Positions 40,401 to 49,288 of a stretch of 62,382 nucleotides of DNA are shown in pieces. The translations under genes and the position numbers were made by a program. Within the stretch, counting starts at the first letter, position 1; each line of letters opens with the position of its first letter. This DNA is from Dehalococcoidales bacterium (GTDB lineage Bacteria > Chloroflexota > Dehalococcoidia > Dehalococcoidales > RBG-16-60-22): contig JAFGPF010000027.1 of the NCBI GenBank assembly GCA_016926115.1, positions 1 to 62,382 on the forward strand, in the 5' to 3' direction. The notes under the pieces are model-generated. The model worked only from the letters and a program-made list of their open reading frames with translations. It was not told the DNA's origin and did not search any database.

Positions 40401-41936
40401 TTAGTCTTTGGCAAACCCCTGTTTAAATTCCTCAATTGCCTTTTTCAGCGTCGCTTCGTTCTTCTCGTCGAGTTCCTTGGTTTCCCCGATGGTCTTGCCT
40501 AAATCGGCGTAGCCGGTCTCCATGAACTTATGGAATTCATCCTCGAAGGCGGATATCTTGTTCAGCGGTATATCGTCCATGTAGCCGTTAATCACGGCAT
40601 AGAGAATCATGACCTGCTTTTCCAGGGGCACCGGCACGAACTGCGCCTGCTTGAGGACCTCCTGGATGCGCTCGCCGCGTTCCAGCTGCGACCGCGTGGC
40701 TTTATCGAGCTCGGCGGTGCCGAATTGGGCAAATGCCGCTACTTCGCGGTACTGTCCCATGTCCAGCTTGAGTCGACCGGCCACCTGTTTCATTGCCGGT
40801 GTCTGCGCCTTACTGCCGACGCGGGACACCGAGATGCCCACGTTCAGAGCGGGTTTGATGCCGGCGTTAAACAGGTCGGACTCCAGGTAAAGCTGGCCGT
40901 CGGTGATGGAGATAACGTTGGTGGGGATATAGGCGGAAACGTCACCGGCCTGAGTCTCGATGATGGGCAGCGCCGTCAGCGAGCCGCCGCCGTACTCTTT
41001 GGCGTATTTCGCCGCCCGCTCCAGCAGCCGGCTGTGCAGGTAAAATACATCGCCCGGGTATGCTTCACGTCCCGGAGGCCGGCGCAGCAGCAGGGAAAGC
41101 TGCCGGTACGCCCAGGCGTGCTTGGAAAGGTCGTCGTATATAATCAGTACGTCCTTGCCTGCCTCCATGAATTCCTCGCCCATGGCGCAGCCGGAGTAAG
41201 GAGCCAGGTACTGTAAAGCCACGGACTCCGAGGCGCTGGCGGAAACGACGATGGTATGTTCCATGGCGCCGTACTGGTTCAACAACGCCACTACGCGCGC
41301 CACCTGTGATACCTTCTGTCCGACGGCTACGTAGATACAGATAAGGTCGCCGCCTTTCTGGTTGACGATGGCATCGAGGGCGATAGCCGTTTTACCGGTG
41401 GAGCGGTCGCCGATGATAAGCTCGCGCTGCCCGCGTCCGATGGGGAACATGCTGTCCACGGACTTGATGCCCGTCTGCACGGGCGTATCCACGGAGGCGC
41501 GCAGCACGACGTTGGGCGCCACCCGCTCGATTGGTCTTACCTTGTCCGTCTTGATATCGCCTTTACCGTCTATGGGACGTCCCAGTGGGTCGACGACGCG
41601 CCCAATCATAGCGTCACCCACCGGTACCTCGGCGATTCTCCCGGTACATTTGACCTCGTCGCCTTCTTTAATTCCGGTATAGTCTCCCAGCACGACGGCG
41701 GATACGCTGTCCTCTTCCAGGTTCAGGGCGATGCCGATGATATCGTTGGGGAATTGCAGCAGTTCGTTGTACTTGGCGGACGCCAGTCCGTGAATCCTGG
41801 CAATGCCGTCGCCGACTTCTATCACCGTGCCGACATCCACCATAGTCACGGCGGTGCCGAACTGTTCAATCTGCTGTTTTAATATGGATACTATATCTTC
41901 GCCTCTCGTTGTCACCTGAGCGACCTCCTCTGCCAA
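40401..41936 (-). CDS. atpA: ATP synthase alpha subunit
   Basis: A 511-residue non-catalytic F1 subunit. Walker [14 protein letters not shown], the signature [17 protein letters not shown] and the usual N-terminal [11 protein letters not shown] are all present. Full length. Confidence 0.98.
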   Translation of the reverse strand: MAEEVAQVTTRGEDIVSILKQQIEQFGTAVTMVDVGTVIEVGDGIARIHGLASAKYNELLQFPNDIIGIALNLEEDSVSAVVLGDYTGIKEGDEVKCTGRIAEVPVGDAMIGRVVDPLGRPIDGKGDIKTDKVRPIERVAPNVVLRASVDTPVQTGIKSVDSMFPIGRGQRELIIGDRSTGKTAIALDAIVNQKGGDLICIYVAVGQKVSQVARVVALLNQYGAMEHTIVVSASASESVALQYLAPYSGCAMGEEFMEAGKDVLIIYDDLSKHAWAYRQLSLLLRRPPGREAYPGDVFYLHSRLLERAAKYAKEYGGGSLTALPIIETQAGDVSAYIPTNVISITDGQLYLESDLFNAGIKPALNVGISVSRVGSKAQTPAMKQVAGRLKLDMGQYREVAAFAQFGTAELDKATRSQLERGERIQEVLKQAQFVPVPLEKQVMILYAVINGYMDDIPLNKISAFEDEFHKFMETGYADLGKTIGETKELDEKNEATLKKAIEEFKQGFAKD

Positions 41937-41959
41937 ACCGGTATATTGGCTATTATTAG

Positions 41960-42505
41960 TTAACTCTTCCTCCCCGTACCTACTAACTCCCTCTTTAAAG
42001 CCGCCAGTTTACTGCGGGTGCTGCCGTCCAGCAGCTTGCCGTTTACCCTGGCGATAATGCCACCGAGAATTTCCGGGTCTACCTCCGACTTCACCACGAC
42101 CTTCGTGCCCAGGAGGGTACCCAGGTTCCCGGCAAGTTTTTCTTTATCCTTTTCATCCAGGGGAACGGCGGTGATTACATCCGCCGTTTGAATCCCGCGA
42201 TACGCGTCCAGGAGACGCCGGTATTCGCCGGCAATATCCGCTATTATGCCGATGCCTCCCCTGGTGATTAACATCAGTACCAGGTTCATAGCCAGGGGAT
42301 TAATATCGCCCAGGCTTTTCTTGAGCACCTCAGTCTTCTTTTCCACCTTGATTTTAGGGCTCTCCATAGCTGCTAGAAATATCTCGTTTCCGGCGGCTTC
42401 CGCGAGTTTATCAAGGTCGGTTTGCCACCGTTCCAGTTCCTTTTTCTCCAGCGCTATCTCGAATATCGCCTGAGCGTAACGCCGGCCGTATGCTTTTCTC
42501 GGCAT
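41960..42505 (-). CDS. atpH: ATP synthase delta subunit
   Basis: A 181-residue peripheral-stalk subunit ([21 protein letters not shown]-terminus; C-terminal [20 protein letters not shown]). It lies between atpF and atpA as usual. Confidence 0.95.
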   Translation of the reverse strand: MPRKAYGRRYAQAIFEIALEKKELERWQTDLDKLAEAAGNEIFLAAMESPKIKVEKKTEVLKKSLGDINPLAMNLVLMLITRGGIGIIADIAGEYRRLLDAYRGIQTADVITAVPLDEKDKEKLAGNLGTLLGTKVVVKSEVDPEILGGIIARVNGKLLDGSTRSKLAALKRELVGTGRKS

Positions 42506-42526
42506 GATATTATCCTGTTTTCCCGA

Positions 42527-43036
42527 CTATTTCTTCTTCCCGGTAGAACTTTCTTCGAGCACTTTTTCGATGAGTTCGCGGTGCTCTTCCTTGTCCAGAG
42601 ACTTCTCGATAACCTTGCCCGCCGCCATGACGGTTAAGTCGGCGAACTCACGGCGCACTTCGCTAATGGCGTCGTCGCGTTCCCTCTGAATCTCGGAGCG
42701 CGCCCGGTTCAGGAGTGTATCGGCTTCCTTCTTGGCGTCTTCCTGCGCCTTCTGCTTGACTTCTTCGCCGGCTTTCACCGCCCGGGCAATCCTTTCCTGC
42801 CCTTCGCGGCTGGCTTCTTCAAGCTGTTTCTTCAACTCATCCTCGGCACGGGCGGACTGTTCTTTCACAGCTTCCGCCTGCTCCATGCTTTCCTTAACCC
42901 GCTTGGAGCGCTCGTCCATCATCCGCATGATGGGCTTATAGGCGACGAAGCGCAGCACGACCAGCAGAATGACGAAAGTTACAACCTGCGTGAGTAATGT
43001 CGGCAAATTTATTCCTAACTCGGAAATGCCTCCCAT
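42527..43036 (-). CDS. atpF: ATP synthase b subunit
   Basis: A 169-residue subunit with one N-terminal span (LLTQVVTFVILLVVLRFVAY) followed by a long charged coiled coil (RMMDERSKRVKESMEQAEAV). It connects F0 to F1. The end is Lys-rich. Confidence 0.96.
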   Translation of the reverse strand: MGGISELGINLPTLLTQVVTFVILLVVLRFVAYKPIMRMMDERSKRVKESMEQAEAVKEQSARAEDELKKQLEEASREGQERIARAVKAGEEVKQKAQEDAKKEADTLLNRARSEIQRERDDAISEVRREFADLTVMAAGKVIEKSLDKEEHRELIEKVLEESSTGKKK

Positions 43037-43118
43037 TTTTACCCCCTAGACTACTTCAAAGCAAACATAAACTGACCTTATTTCGTAGACCGTATTCTCC
43101 TGCACTTTTGGGTATCCG

Positions 43119-43226
43119 TTAGAGCGTTAATACCGCGTGTATCAATACACCGGCTACAACCATGACGCCCAGTATCAACGCAGCTACGATAGCCGCTATA
43201 AAAGTGGGGAGTCCTTCGTTTTCCAT
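43119..43226 (-). CDS. 35-residue single-span membrane microprotein in the ATP synthase operon
   Basis: An open frame ATG 43226 to TAA 43119. It begins MENEGLPTFIAAIVAALILG, continues with a second hydrophobic stretch VMVVAGVLIHAV and ends LTL: one membrane span with an acidic N-terminus. AAGGGGGT lies five bases upstream of the ATG. It starts 23 bases after atpE and ends 82 bases before atpF, in the same direction. Position and ribosome site argue for a real small subunit or assembly factor of F0. No family recognised. Confidence 0.7.
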   Translation of the reverse strand: MENEGLPTFIAAIVAALILGVMVVAGVLIHAVLTL

Positions 43227-43249
43227 AATTACCCCCTTATAAACTCTAC

Positions 43250-43480
43250 TTAAGCTATCATGGCAAGTATGATAGCCACAATCAGGGCATAGATGCCGAT
43301 GGCTTCTGCCATGGCGATGGCTATCAACATGTTGGTCATAATGGGACCTCTTGCCTCAGGGTTGCGCGCCAGTCCCTGCATGGCTCCGTAGCCGAGAATG
43401 CCGATGCCGATTCCCGGTCCCAGGGCGCCTAAACCTATAGCCAGCCCCGCCGCTAACATCTTGATTGCTTCTGCATCCAT
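43250..43480 (-). CDS. atpE: ATP synthase c subunit
   Basis: A 76-residue two-span hairpin with the loop LARNPEARG and the ion-carrying Glu59 in AMAEAIGIYAL. The sodium-type ligands are missing: the first helix reads GPGIGIG where Na+ types have GPGVGQG, and the residue after Glu is Ala instead of Ser. It is therefore predicted to be proton-coupled (inference). Confidence 0.96.
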   Translation of the reverse strand: MDAEAIKMLAAGLAIGLGALGPGIGIGILGYGAMQGLARNPEARGPIMTNMLIAIAMAEAIGIYALIVAIILAMIA

Positions 43481-43515
43481 TATCCTTCCTCCTTAAATAT
43501 TTCCTGCATTATTAG

Positions 43516-44481
43516 TTAGTGTGACTCTTCATCGTGAGAAGTCACCGCCATAGAAGCGAATGCCAGTGTCAGTCCGCTGAATACCAGCGCCTGAATAAAG
43601 CCGATGAATAACTCAAGTCCGTATACCAGCCAGCCTATCGCCATGGGTATCAGGAAGGCGGCTACCATGATTAGTATCTCACCCGCGGTCATATTGCCGA
43701 AGAGACGAAAAGTGAAACTGACGATGCGGATAAATTCGCTGAGCGTCTCTAACCCCCCGACGAACATGTCGACAAACCCGGAAAACAGTCCGGAGAGTCC
43801 CTGCTTTGCCCTTCCCTTGAAGACGTGCCCGATGCTCTTGAAAAATCCCCCGACGTTGATGAACTTACGCAGGTATTTAATACCCAGTGTCCTGAGACCG
43901 TAATATTCCACGAACACGAAGGACACCAGGGCTATCGCCAGAGGGGTATTGACATCGGTATTGGCGCCGCGGAGCAGTTCGTAATGGTGTCCGTGAACGG
44001 TAATTTCAATCGAACCGAAACCCGGAATCAGGCTGAGCCAGGCGTTGAACGCTACGAAGAGAAAGATAGTACAGATAACCGGGAAGAATTTCCTGCCGTA
44101 TTCCTCGCCGGCAACGCTTTTACAGAAATCGAAGACCCAGCCCAGAATAAACTCGAAGATAGCCTGTAAACGACCGGGCACCAGCTTCAAGCGACGGGTG
44201 ATAAGCCAGCTGACGAGGATGAGGAAGATAACGGTAATCCAGCCGGCAATCATGGTATTGGTAATCGGCAGCCCGAAGACTTCAAAAAGCGCCGGTGCGG
44301 CAAGGTGAGGTTCCGGGGAAGGGACGGAAAGCCAGTCCGGCAGGCCCACGTCTCCGACGATGCTTTTACCCAGAGGGCCAGCCAGAAATCCGATGACGAC
44401 GATAGCGAGAGCTATAATAATGACGATGATTAATACGGGGAAAGAACAGCCGAGGCAGCCGCGCTTTTTGGGCTCAGCCAC
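43516..44481 (-). CDS. atpB: ATP synthase a subunit
   Basis: A 321-residue F0 subunit with a long N-terminal span and loop, then the channel helices. The essential Arg is in VSFTFRLFGNMTAGE. An inserted polar stretch of about 40 residues (FFKSIGHVFKGRAKQGLSGL) precedes the Arg helix. The GTG start shares one base with the atpZ stop (TAGTG). Confidence 0.95.
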   Translation of the reverse strand: MAEPKKRGCLGCSFPVLIIVIIIALAIVVIGFLAGPLGKSIVGDVGLPDWLSVPSPEPHLAAPALFEVFGLPITNTMIAGWITVIFLILVSWLITRRLKLVPGRLQAIFEFILGWVFDFCKSVAGEEYGRKFFPVICTIFLFVAFNAWLSLIPGFGSIEITVHGHHYELLRGANTDVNTPLAIALVSFVFVEYYGLRTLGIKYLRKFINVGGFFKSIGHVFKGRAKQGLSGLFSGFVDMFVGGLETLSEFIRIVSFTFRLFGNMTAGEILIMVAAFLIPMAIGWLVYGLELFIGFIQALVFSGLTLAFASMAVTSHDEESH

Positions 44482-44696
44482 TAACCATTCTCCTTGTCTT
44501 GCCTGTCGTTCATGAGGGGTCGTATCATCCGATATACACCGTAAACAGCTACCACCAACCCCACCAGCAGACCGATAATCATAAAAAGTGGTTTCTCACT
44601 ACTGAGCTTCCAGCCGGCGTACGCCCCACCCGCGATACAGATACCGATGTAAAATCCGATACCCGTCAGCCTGAGGGCAGGTATTAACCTGTTCAT
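44481..44696 (-). CDS. atpZ: AtpZ/AtpI family protein
   Basis: A 71-residue two-span protein (LTGIGFYIGICIAGGAYAGW and MIIGLLVGLVVAVYGVYRMI), the usual first gene of ATP synthase operons. It is thought to help c-ring assembly or Mg2+/Ca2+ entry. Its ATG follows GAGG and an upstream CAGGAGAG. Confidence 0.8.
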   Translation of the reverse strand: MNRLIPALRLTGIGFYIGICIAGGAYAGWKLSSEKPLFMIIGLLVGLVVAVYGVYRMIRPLMNDRQDKENG

Positions 44697-44724
44697 GCCG
44701 ACCTCAACTCTCCTGCACGTGAAA

Positions 44725-44754
44725 ATAATACCAGAAACCGACCTCTCAGGTCAA
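44725..44754 (-). promoter_or_regulatory. ATP synthase operon promoter
   Basis: On the minus strand TTGACC (44749-44754 complement), 18-base spacer, TATTAT (44725-44730 complement), about 30 bases before the atpZ ATG. Confidence 0.7.
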
Positions 44755-44829
44755 GCCGTGAAAGGTTCTCCGAAATAACACCAGTGGTACAAATTTAAAA
44801 AGTAAAAATCGTTGATTGCAGGCTGTAAT

Positions 44830-45129
44830 TTAAGCGCGTTTGCCCTTGAGCGGAGACGATCCGAAGTTACCCGCTTTAACCTCGCCGGAGATATCATCGC
44901 CGGAGACTTTAACGTTATATTCCAGTGTCATCTTGCCCATCGGGCTATCGATTTCCATATCCCAGGAGGCCGCGTCGCCGCTTACCTTGCCGCCGCTGAA
45001 CTCCATCGTCCCCATGGGACTTGCCATGTTGCCGCTGACGGCATCGCCGTCGGTCTTGAGAACAAGCTTGGATTCCTGTTTGCCCATCGGTGTATCGATT
45101 TCCACATTGTAGGTTCCGTCTACCGCCAT
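44830..45129 (-). CDS. Small beta-rich protein with internal repeat, unknown
   Basis: About 99 residues. Two similar halves each contain (V/M)EID(T/S)PMGK: TYNVEIDTPMGKQESKLVLK and WDMEIDSPMGKMTLEYNVKV, with VSGNMASPMGTMEFSGGKVSG between. The pattern suggests an up-and-down beta barrel. AAAGGAGAG precedes ATG 45129; the ATG at 45147 contains that ribosome site and is not used. Function unknown. Confidence 0.6.
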   Translation of the reverse strand: MAVDGTYNVEIDTPMGKQESKLVLKTDGDAVSGNMASPMGTMEFSGGKVSGDAASWDMEIDSPMGKMTLEYNVKVSGDDISGEVKAGNFGSSPLKGKRA

Positions 45130-45229
45130 TGTCTTCTCTCCTTTCATATTAGGGAGGAATGCCGTTTTACCCTTATCGATAAAACCGAACGCATGTTAAC
45201 AATATGATTACTAAATGTCAAACCCAAAT

Positions 45230-45253
45230 AAAAAGGCCCCGGTGTCCCGGGGC
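45230..45253 (-). terminator. Rho-independent terminator for the 45275 zinc-ribbon gene
   Basis: On the minus strand a seven-bp GC stem GCCCCGG / CCGGGGC with a four-base loop, followed by CTTTTTAT. Confidence 0.88.
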
Positions 45254-45274
45254 ATCAAGGTTACTGCTTATATA

Positions 45275-45604
45275 TTATTCCTCACGTTCGAAGAGTGTAG
45301 GAAAATCGCCGTCGAAGTCTTTCAGAAAATCGTGCATTCCCAGCAGGTCTTCATCCCGGACATTGCCCAGGTTCTTGAATTTCTCCATTTCTTCTTCGGT
45401 GAGGTCGGTGATAACTTCAGGCTTGGCATTCTCCCTGATAATGGCCGCTACCAGACACCTGACGTGACACGAGGGACAGGAGACTCTCATAAACCACAGT
45501 TCATCGTTATGCTCGACGATTTCTATGTGGTCTTCTTGGTAGTTCTGTCCGCAGGAACCACATTTTATCGAAGCTATCATTTTCTTAATCAGAGTTTCAT
45601 CCAT
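45275..45604 (-). CDS. Small zinc-ribbon protein, unknown
   Basis: A 109-residue protein: IKCGSCGQNYQEDHIEIV and VSCPSCHVRCLVAA form a zinc ribbon. The C-terminal half is acidic (ITDLTEEEMEKFKNLG, DFLKDFDGDFPTLFEREE). It lies 35 bases downstream of the bifunctional-nuclease-domain gene and is probably co-transcribed with it. Confidence 0.65.
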   Translation of the reverse strand: MDETLIKKMIASIKCGSCGQNYQEDHIEIVEHNDELWFMRVSCPSCHVRCLVAAIIRENAKPEVITDLTEEEMEKFKNLGNVRDEDLLGMHDFLKDFDGDFPTLFEREE

Positions 45605-45639
45605 AAAACAGGTTCCCGCAGCATGAAGACTTAAGTAGG

Positions 45640-46191
45640 CTACGACTTGCGTTTATCGAAGTCATCCAGGTCGAGGGTATTGATAAAGTCATAGAAAGCC
45701 GACATTTTTTTCTTCATCTCTTCGTCGCTGACCTTCCTGACCTCCTTGCCGCTGCCTTCGGTCTCTTCGAAGATGGGTTTGCCCGTCTCGCCGTCCAGCA
45801 GGATACCGGCTTTATCCAGCACCGATTCATCGGCGAAAATCGTAACCCCGGTCCTGACTGCCAGCGCCAGCGCATCGCTCGGGCGCGAGTCCACCTCCAG
45901 TTGCCTCCCGTCTACTTCCAGTATTACTTTGGCGAAAAAAGTGTCGTTCTTCAAGTCATTAACTATAATGGAATTCACCGCGGCACCCAGCGTATCAATA
46001 ACCGAACTCAACAGGTCGTGTGTTAGAGGGCGGGGGACGGCGACTCCCTGCAATTTCACGGCAATCGCATCCGCTTCAGCCGGACCTATCCAGATGGGGA
46101 GGTACCGGTCTGACATCTTTTCCTTTAAAATCACCACCCGCTGGTAATTCATCAAACTAACCCTTATGCTGTCAATCGTCATCTCTATCAT
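45640..46191 (-). CDS. Bifunctional nuclease (BFN/DUF151) domain protein
   Basis: A 183-residue protein with the DUF151 core (VVILKEKMSDRYLPIWIGPAEADAIA; LEVDSRPSDALALAVRTG) split here into two strings. The acidic C-terminal helix resembles the UVR-type tail of this family. Plant and bacterial members have DNase and RNase activity in some reports. ATG 46191 follows GGAGG by seven bases and lies downstream of the promoter at 46230-46259, so the longer frame from 46284 is not used. Confidence 0.85.
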   Translation of the reverse strand: MIEMTIDSIRVSLMNYQRVVILKEKMSDRYLPIWIGPAEADAIAVKLQGVAVPRPLTHDLLSSVIDTLGAAVNSIIVNDLKNDTFFAKVILEVDGRQLEVDSRPSDALALAVRTGVTIFADESVLDKAGILLDGETGKPIFEETEGSGKEVRKVSDEEMKKKMSAFYDFINTLDLDDFDKRKS

Positions 46192-46229
46192 AGCCGAGCC
46201 TCCATACCCTTTCTCACCCTGTGTAATTA

Positions 46230-46259
46230 ATTCTAAACCCACATCAACAACTCTGTCAA
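46230..46259 (-). promoter_or_regulatory. Promoter of the bifunctional-nuclease gene
   Basis: Minus strand TTGACA (46254-46259 complement), 18-base spacer, TAGAAT (46230-46235 complement). Confidence 0.65.
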
Positions 46260-46339
46260 ATGATTTAGATGTGCCATCCGGCACGGTTTTACCGCTGTTT
46301 ACAGGTGTTTTATACCCCTTCTTTCAGGGGGTTCCCTTA

Positions 46340-46422
46340 TTGTATACCCGTTATTACACTCCGTATAATGTAAAGGTTGACAGGTACATTAATTCCGTAT
46401 GTTATAATATTCACCGTACCTG
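46340..46422 (+). promoter_or_regulatory. PEP synthase upstream region with promoter elements and inverted repeat
   Basis: TTGTAT (46340-46345) with TATAAT (46364-46369) is one candidate. TTGACA (46377-46382) with TATAAT (46403-46408) has a long 20-base spacer, as seen in activator-dependent promoters. CAGGTAC (46381-46387) and GTACCTG (46416-46422) form an inverted repeat bracketing the second candidate. Confidence 0.5.
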
Positions 46423-46452
46423 CGTAATAACGAAAAAATCGGAGGCATGATA

Positions 46453-48702
46453 ATGAAACAGGGTCAAAAAGCCGTCGTCTGGTTCAAGGAAGTTACCAAA
46501 AAGGATATTCCCCTGGTGGGTGGCAAGGGGGCAAATTTGGGAGAGATGACCAATGCCGGAATCCCGGTTCCCCAGGGCTTCATCGTTACCGCCGCCGCCT
46601 ACTTTGATTTCATCGACCAGGCGAACCTCAGCGGCAAGATTCAAGCACTCCTCAAACCGTTAGACATTCAAGACAGCAAACAGCTCCAGGAAGTTGCCTT
46701 GAAAGTCCAGAAAGTCATAGAGGACGCCGCCATGCCCGCCGAAACAGCAGAAGCAATCGAGCAGGCATATGTCAAAATGGGTAAGGGGCTGGTCGCCGTG
46801 CGCTCCTCGGCTACGGCGGAAGACCTGCCGGAGGCTTCCTTCGCCGGACAGCAGGCTACTTTCCTTAACGTACAGGGCGAAAAAGATGTCGTCAGAGCCG
46901 TCCAGGACTGCTGGGCATCCCTCTTCGGCGCCCGCGCTATTTTCTACCGGCAGGAACAGGGCTTCGACCATTTTAAAGTCGGCATCGCCGTACCGGTACA
47001 GCGTATGGTGCAGTCGGAAGCCGCCGGCGTTATGTTCACCGTAGAGCCCAACACCAGCGACCGCTCTAAAATCACCATCGAGTCCGTCCTCGGCCTCGGC
47101 GAAATGATTGTCTCCGGAGATGTGACCCCGGACCATTATCTCGTTAATAAAGCCGATATGAAAATCGAAATGAAGGAAATTAAAAAGCAGGAATGGAAAC
47201 TGGTCAAGGATATCGCCAGAAAAAGCGACGACCCGAATATTAAGATAGACCTCACGCCGGAAGAGCAGAATACCCAAAAGATCACCGATGAAGATATTGT
47301 CTTCCTGGCAAAAATCGGCAAACGGCTTGAAGACCATTACGGCAACGCCCAGGACGTCGAGTGGGCTAAAGAAAAGAACGAAATATTCATCGTGCAGACC
47401 CGCCCGGTTACCACCATCAAAGCCGATACGGGCGCCAGCCATGACATCGATGCTCCGGTGCTGGTATCCGGCGCCGCCGCCAGTCCGGGGGTAGCCTCCG
47501 GGCCGGTAAAAATCGTGCCCGACCCCTCCCAGATAGACAAGGTGTTGGAAGGCGATGTCCTGGTGGCGGAAATGACCACACCGGACTTCGTCCCCGCCAT
47601 GAAGCGGGCGGCGGGCATCGTCACCGACCGCGGCGGCAGGACCGCCCACGCCGCCATCGTCAGTCGCGAGCTGGGTATACCGTGCGTCGTCGGCTGTGAA
47701 AACGCCACCGCCGCGCTTAAGGACGGACAGGTGATAACCGTCGACGGCAGCAACGGCAAGGTATATGCCGGCAGGATAGAAATCAAGACGGATGTCAAGA
47801 TACGCAAGCGCGGTGAGGTCAAGACCAAGACCAAGCTCCTGGCGAATCTTGCCCAGCCGGATATCGTCGACCGTGTGGCTAACCGCGATGTCGACGGCAT
47901 CGGGCTGCTGCGCGCCGAGTTCATGGTCGCTGAAATCGGCGAGCACCCCAGCGCCATGATTGAGGACGGCAGGGGCAACGAGTTCACCGAAAAGCTCGCT
48001 CACGAATTGATGAAGTTCGCCAAAGCCTTCCACCCACGCCAGGTGGTCTACCGCACCAACGATTTCAAGTCCAACGAATATAAAGCCCTCAAGGGCGGCG
48101 AGAAGTTCGAAGAAGACGAAGAGAATCCCATGATAGGCTACCGCGGCGCTTCGCGGTACATCACCGATATAGAGACCTTCAAGCTGGAACTGGCCGCCAT
48201 CAAGAAAGTACGTGAGCAGTACGATAACCTGTGGGTGATGATTCCCTTCATACGGACGGTACCGGAGCTTGAAGGTACCGTTAAAATCATGGCGGACGAG
48301 GGACTGAAACGCTCCGATACGTTCAAGCTCTGGATGATGTGCGAGGTGCCTTCCAACGTCATTCTGCTGGAGAAATTCCTTGCCGTAGGCATCGACGGGG
48401 TATCCATCGGCTCCAACGACCTTACCCAGCTGACGCTGGGTATCGACCGCGATAGCTCCAAGCTGGCGGAGACCTTCGACGAGCGCAACGAGGCCGTCCT
48501 GATATCCATCGAGAAGGTGGTCAAGACCTGTAAGTCTTTGGGCGTCACCTGCTCCATCTGCGGGCAGGCGCCCTCCGTTTACCCGGAAATTACCGAGAAG
48601 CTGGTGGAGTGGGGCGTTACCTCGGTATCCGTCAGCCCGGACATGATTGACACCACGCGCGATATCATCGCGGCGGCGGAGAAGAAGCTGGGGGTGAAGT
48701 AA
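46453..48702 (+). CDS. ppsA: Phosphoenolpyruvate synthase
   Basis: A 749-residue enzyme making PEP from pyruvate and ATP. The N-terminal ATP-grasp (LVGGKGANLGEMTNAGIPVP; KGLVAVRSSATAEDLPEASF) is followed by the swivelling phosphohistidine domain (TDRGGRTAHAAIVSRELG). The C-terminal PEP-binding barrel ends with SICGQAPSVYPE, carrying the catalytic Cys. ATG 46453 is preferred, with GGAGG seven bases upstream; 46447 would leave one base. It is a gluconeogenic partner to enolase and GAPDH. Confidence 0.95.
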   Translation: MKQGQKAVVWFKEVTKKDIPLVGGKGANLGEMTNAGIPVPQGFIVTAAAYFDFIDQANLSGKIQALLKPLDIQDSKQLQEVALKVQKVIEDAAMPAETAEAIEQAYVKMGKGLVAVRSSATAEDLPEASFAGQQATFLNVQGEKDVVRAVQDCWASLFGARAIFYRQEQGFDHFKVGIAVPVQRMVQSEAAGVMFTVEPNTSDRSKITIESVLGLGEMIVSGDVTPDHYLVNKADMKIEMKEIKKQEWKLVKDIARKSDDPNIKIDLTPEEQNTQKITDEDIVFLAKIGKRLEDHYGNAQDVEWAKEKNEIFIVQTRPVTTIKADTGASHDIDAPVLVSGAAASPGVASGPVKIVPDPSQIDKVLEGDVLVAEMTTPDFVPAMKRAAGIVTDRGGRTAHAAIVSRELGIPCVVGCENATAALKDGQVITVDGSNGKVYAGRIEIKTDVKIRKRGEVKTKTKLLANLAQPDIVDRVANRDVDGIGLLRAEFMVAEIGEHPSAMIEDGRGNEFTEKLAHELMKFAKAFHPRQVVYRTNDFKSNEYKALKGGEKFEEDEENPMIGYRGASRYITDIETFKLELAAIKKVREQYDNLWVMIPFIRTVPELEGTVKIMADEGLKRSDTFKLWMMCEVPSNVILLEKFLAVGIDGVSIGSNDLTQLTLGIDRDSSKLAETFDERNEAVLISIEKVVKTCKSLGVTCSICGQAPSVYPEITEKLVEWGVTSVSVSPDMIDTTRDIIAAAEKKLGVK

Positions 48703-48729
48703 GCGAACCGGGCCGGTTGATGTATCCAA

Positions 48730-48762
48730 GGGGCGGGTAATAAACCCGCCCCTATCTTTTTG
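48730..48762 (+). terminator. Rho-independent terminator after ppsA
   Basis: Nine-bp stem GGGGCGGGT / ACCCGCCCC with loop AATAA, followed by TATCTTTTT. Confidence 0.93.
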
Positions 48763-48848
48763 CCGGGGATTCGTTTTGTAAAAACGCCTTTAAAAAATTT
48801 TCTGGTATTTAAAGCTGCAAAGGCAAATCAAACGGGTGTTTCAGCTTC

Positions 48849-48950
48849 GATTCGTTCCGTCATTTTCAGCACCGTTTCACCGTCGCAGGCTGGATTCGTT
48901 CCGTCATTTTCAGCGCCGTTTCACCGTCGTAGGCTGGATTCGTTCCGTCA
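48849..48950. repeat. 44-bp tandem repeat, two full copies plus a 14-bp partial
   Basis: Units begin at 48849, 48893 and 48937, each with GATTCGTTCCGTCA. The first two differ at a few bases only. Because 44 is not a multiple of three, the repeat shifts the reading frame of the overlapping minus-strand gene. Confidence 0.9.
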
Positions 48951-49288
48951 AAATCCGCAGTTCCAGCAGCAGCGGACTCTAAAATACGGCGTACGAACTT
49001 TTTAAAGTCTTTATACTCGTTTTCATCAAGGTGATATTTGCGGCGGTACAATTCAGCGAGCCTGCGGGAGGCTTCCCGGAGCACGCGGCGGTTACCGGGG
49101 GCATAGCTAAGGGCAGAGGTCAACCTGATGCGAATGGCGGCTATTTCAGGGTCGAGGCCGTCCCGATTGACGGTATCCGATAACACGGAGATTTCTGCGT
49201 CGCTAAAACGGGCGGCATAGAAGCCATGCTTGCGGGCGTTGCGATTGCCTTCCTGGCCACCGCGTTTTCTTTTTATTTTGACCGGCAC
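48866..49288 (-). CDS. Hypothetical protein with HGFY motif, C-terminus built from a tandem repeat
   Basis: A 140-residue protein starting with a basic KIKRKRGGQEGNRNARKHGF, a pattern found in many small hypothetical proteins of Chloroflexi and near mobile elements. A helical middle follows (LREASRRLAELYRRKYHLDE). The last 28 residues are the 44-bp repeat read in two frames, so the original C-terminus was probably replaced. Role unknown; it could be DNA-binding. Confidence 0.55.
   Translation of the reverse strand: MPVKIKRKRGGQEGNRNARKHGFYAARFSDAEISVLSDTVNRDGLDPEIAAIRIRLTSALSYAPGNRRVLREASRRLAELYRRKYHLDENEYKDFKKFVRRILESAAAGTADFDGTNPAYDGETALKMTERIQPATVKRC

Noticed and set aside
46248..46284. 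Upstream ATG (46284) for the bifunctional-nuclease gene
   Set aside because: It lies upstream of or within the -35 region of a good promoter, and the family core begins after the GGAGG-preceded ATG at 46191.
46660..48729. A 689-codon open frame antisense to PEP synthase
   Set aside because: It lies wholly opposite a well-supported gene with intact motifs, and its translation has no family features; long antisense frames are expected in GC-rich codon usage.
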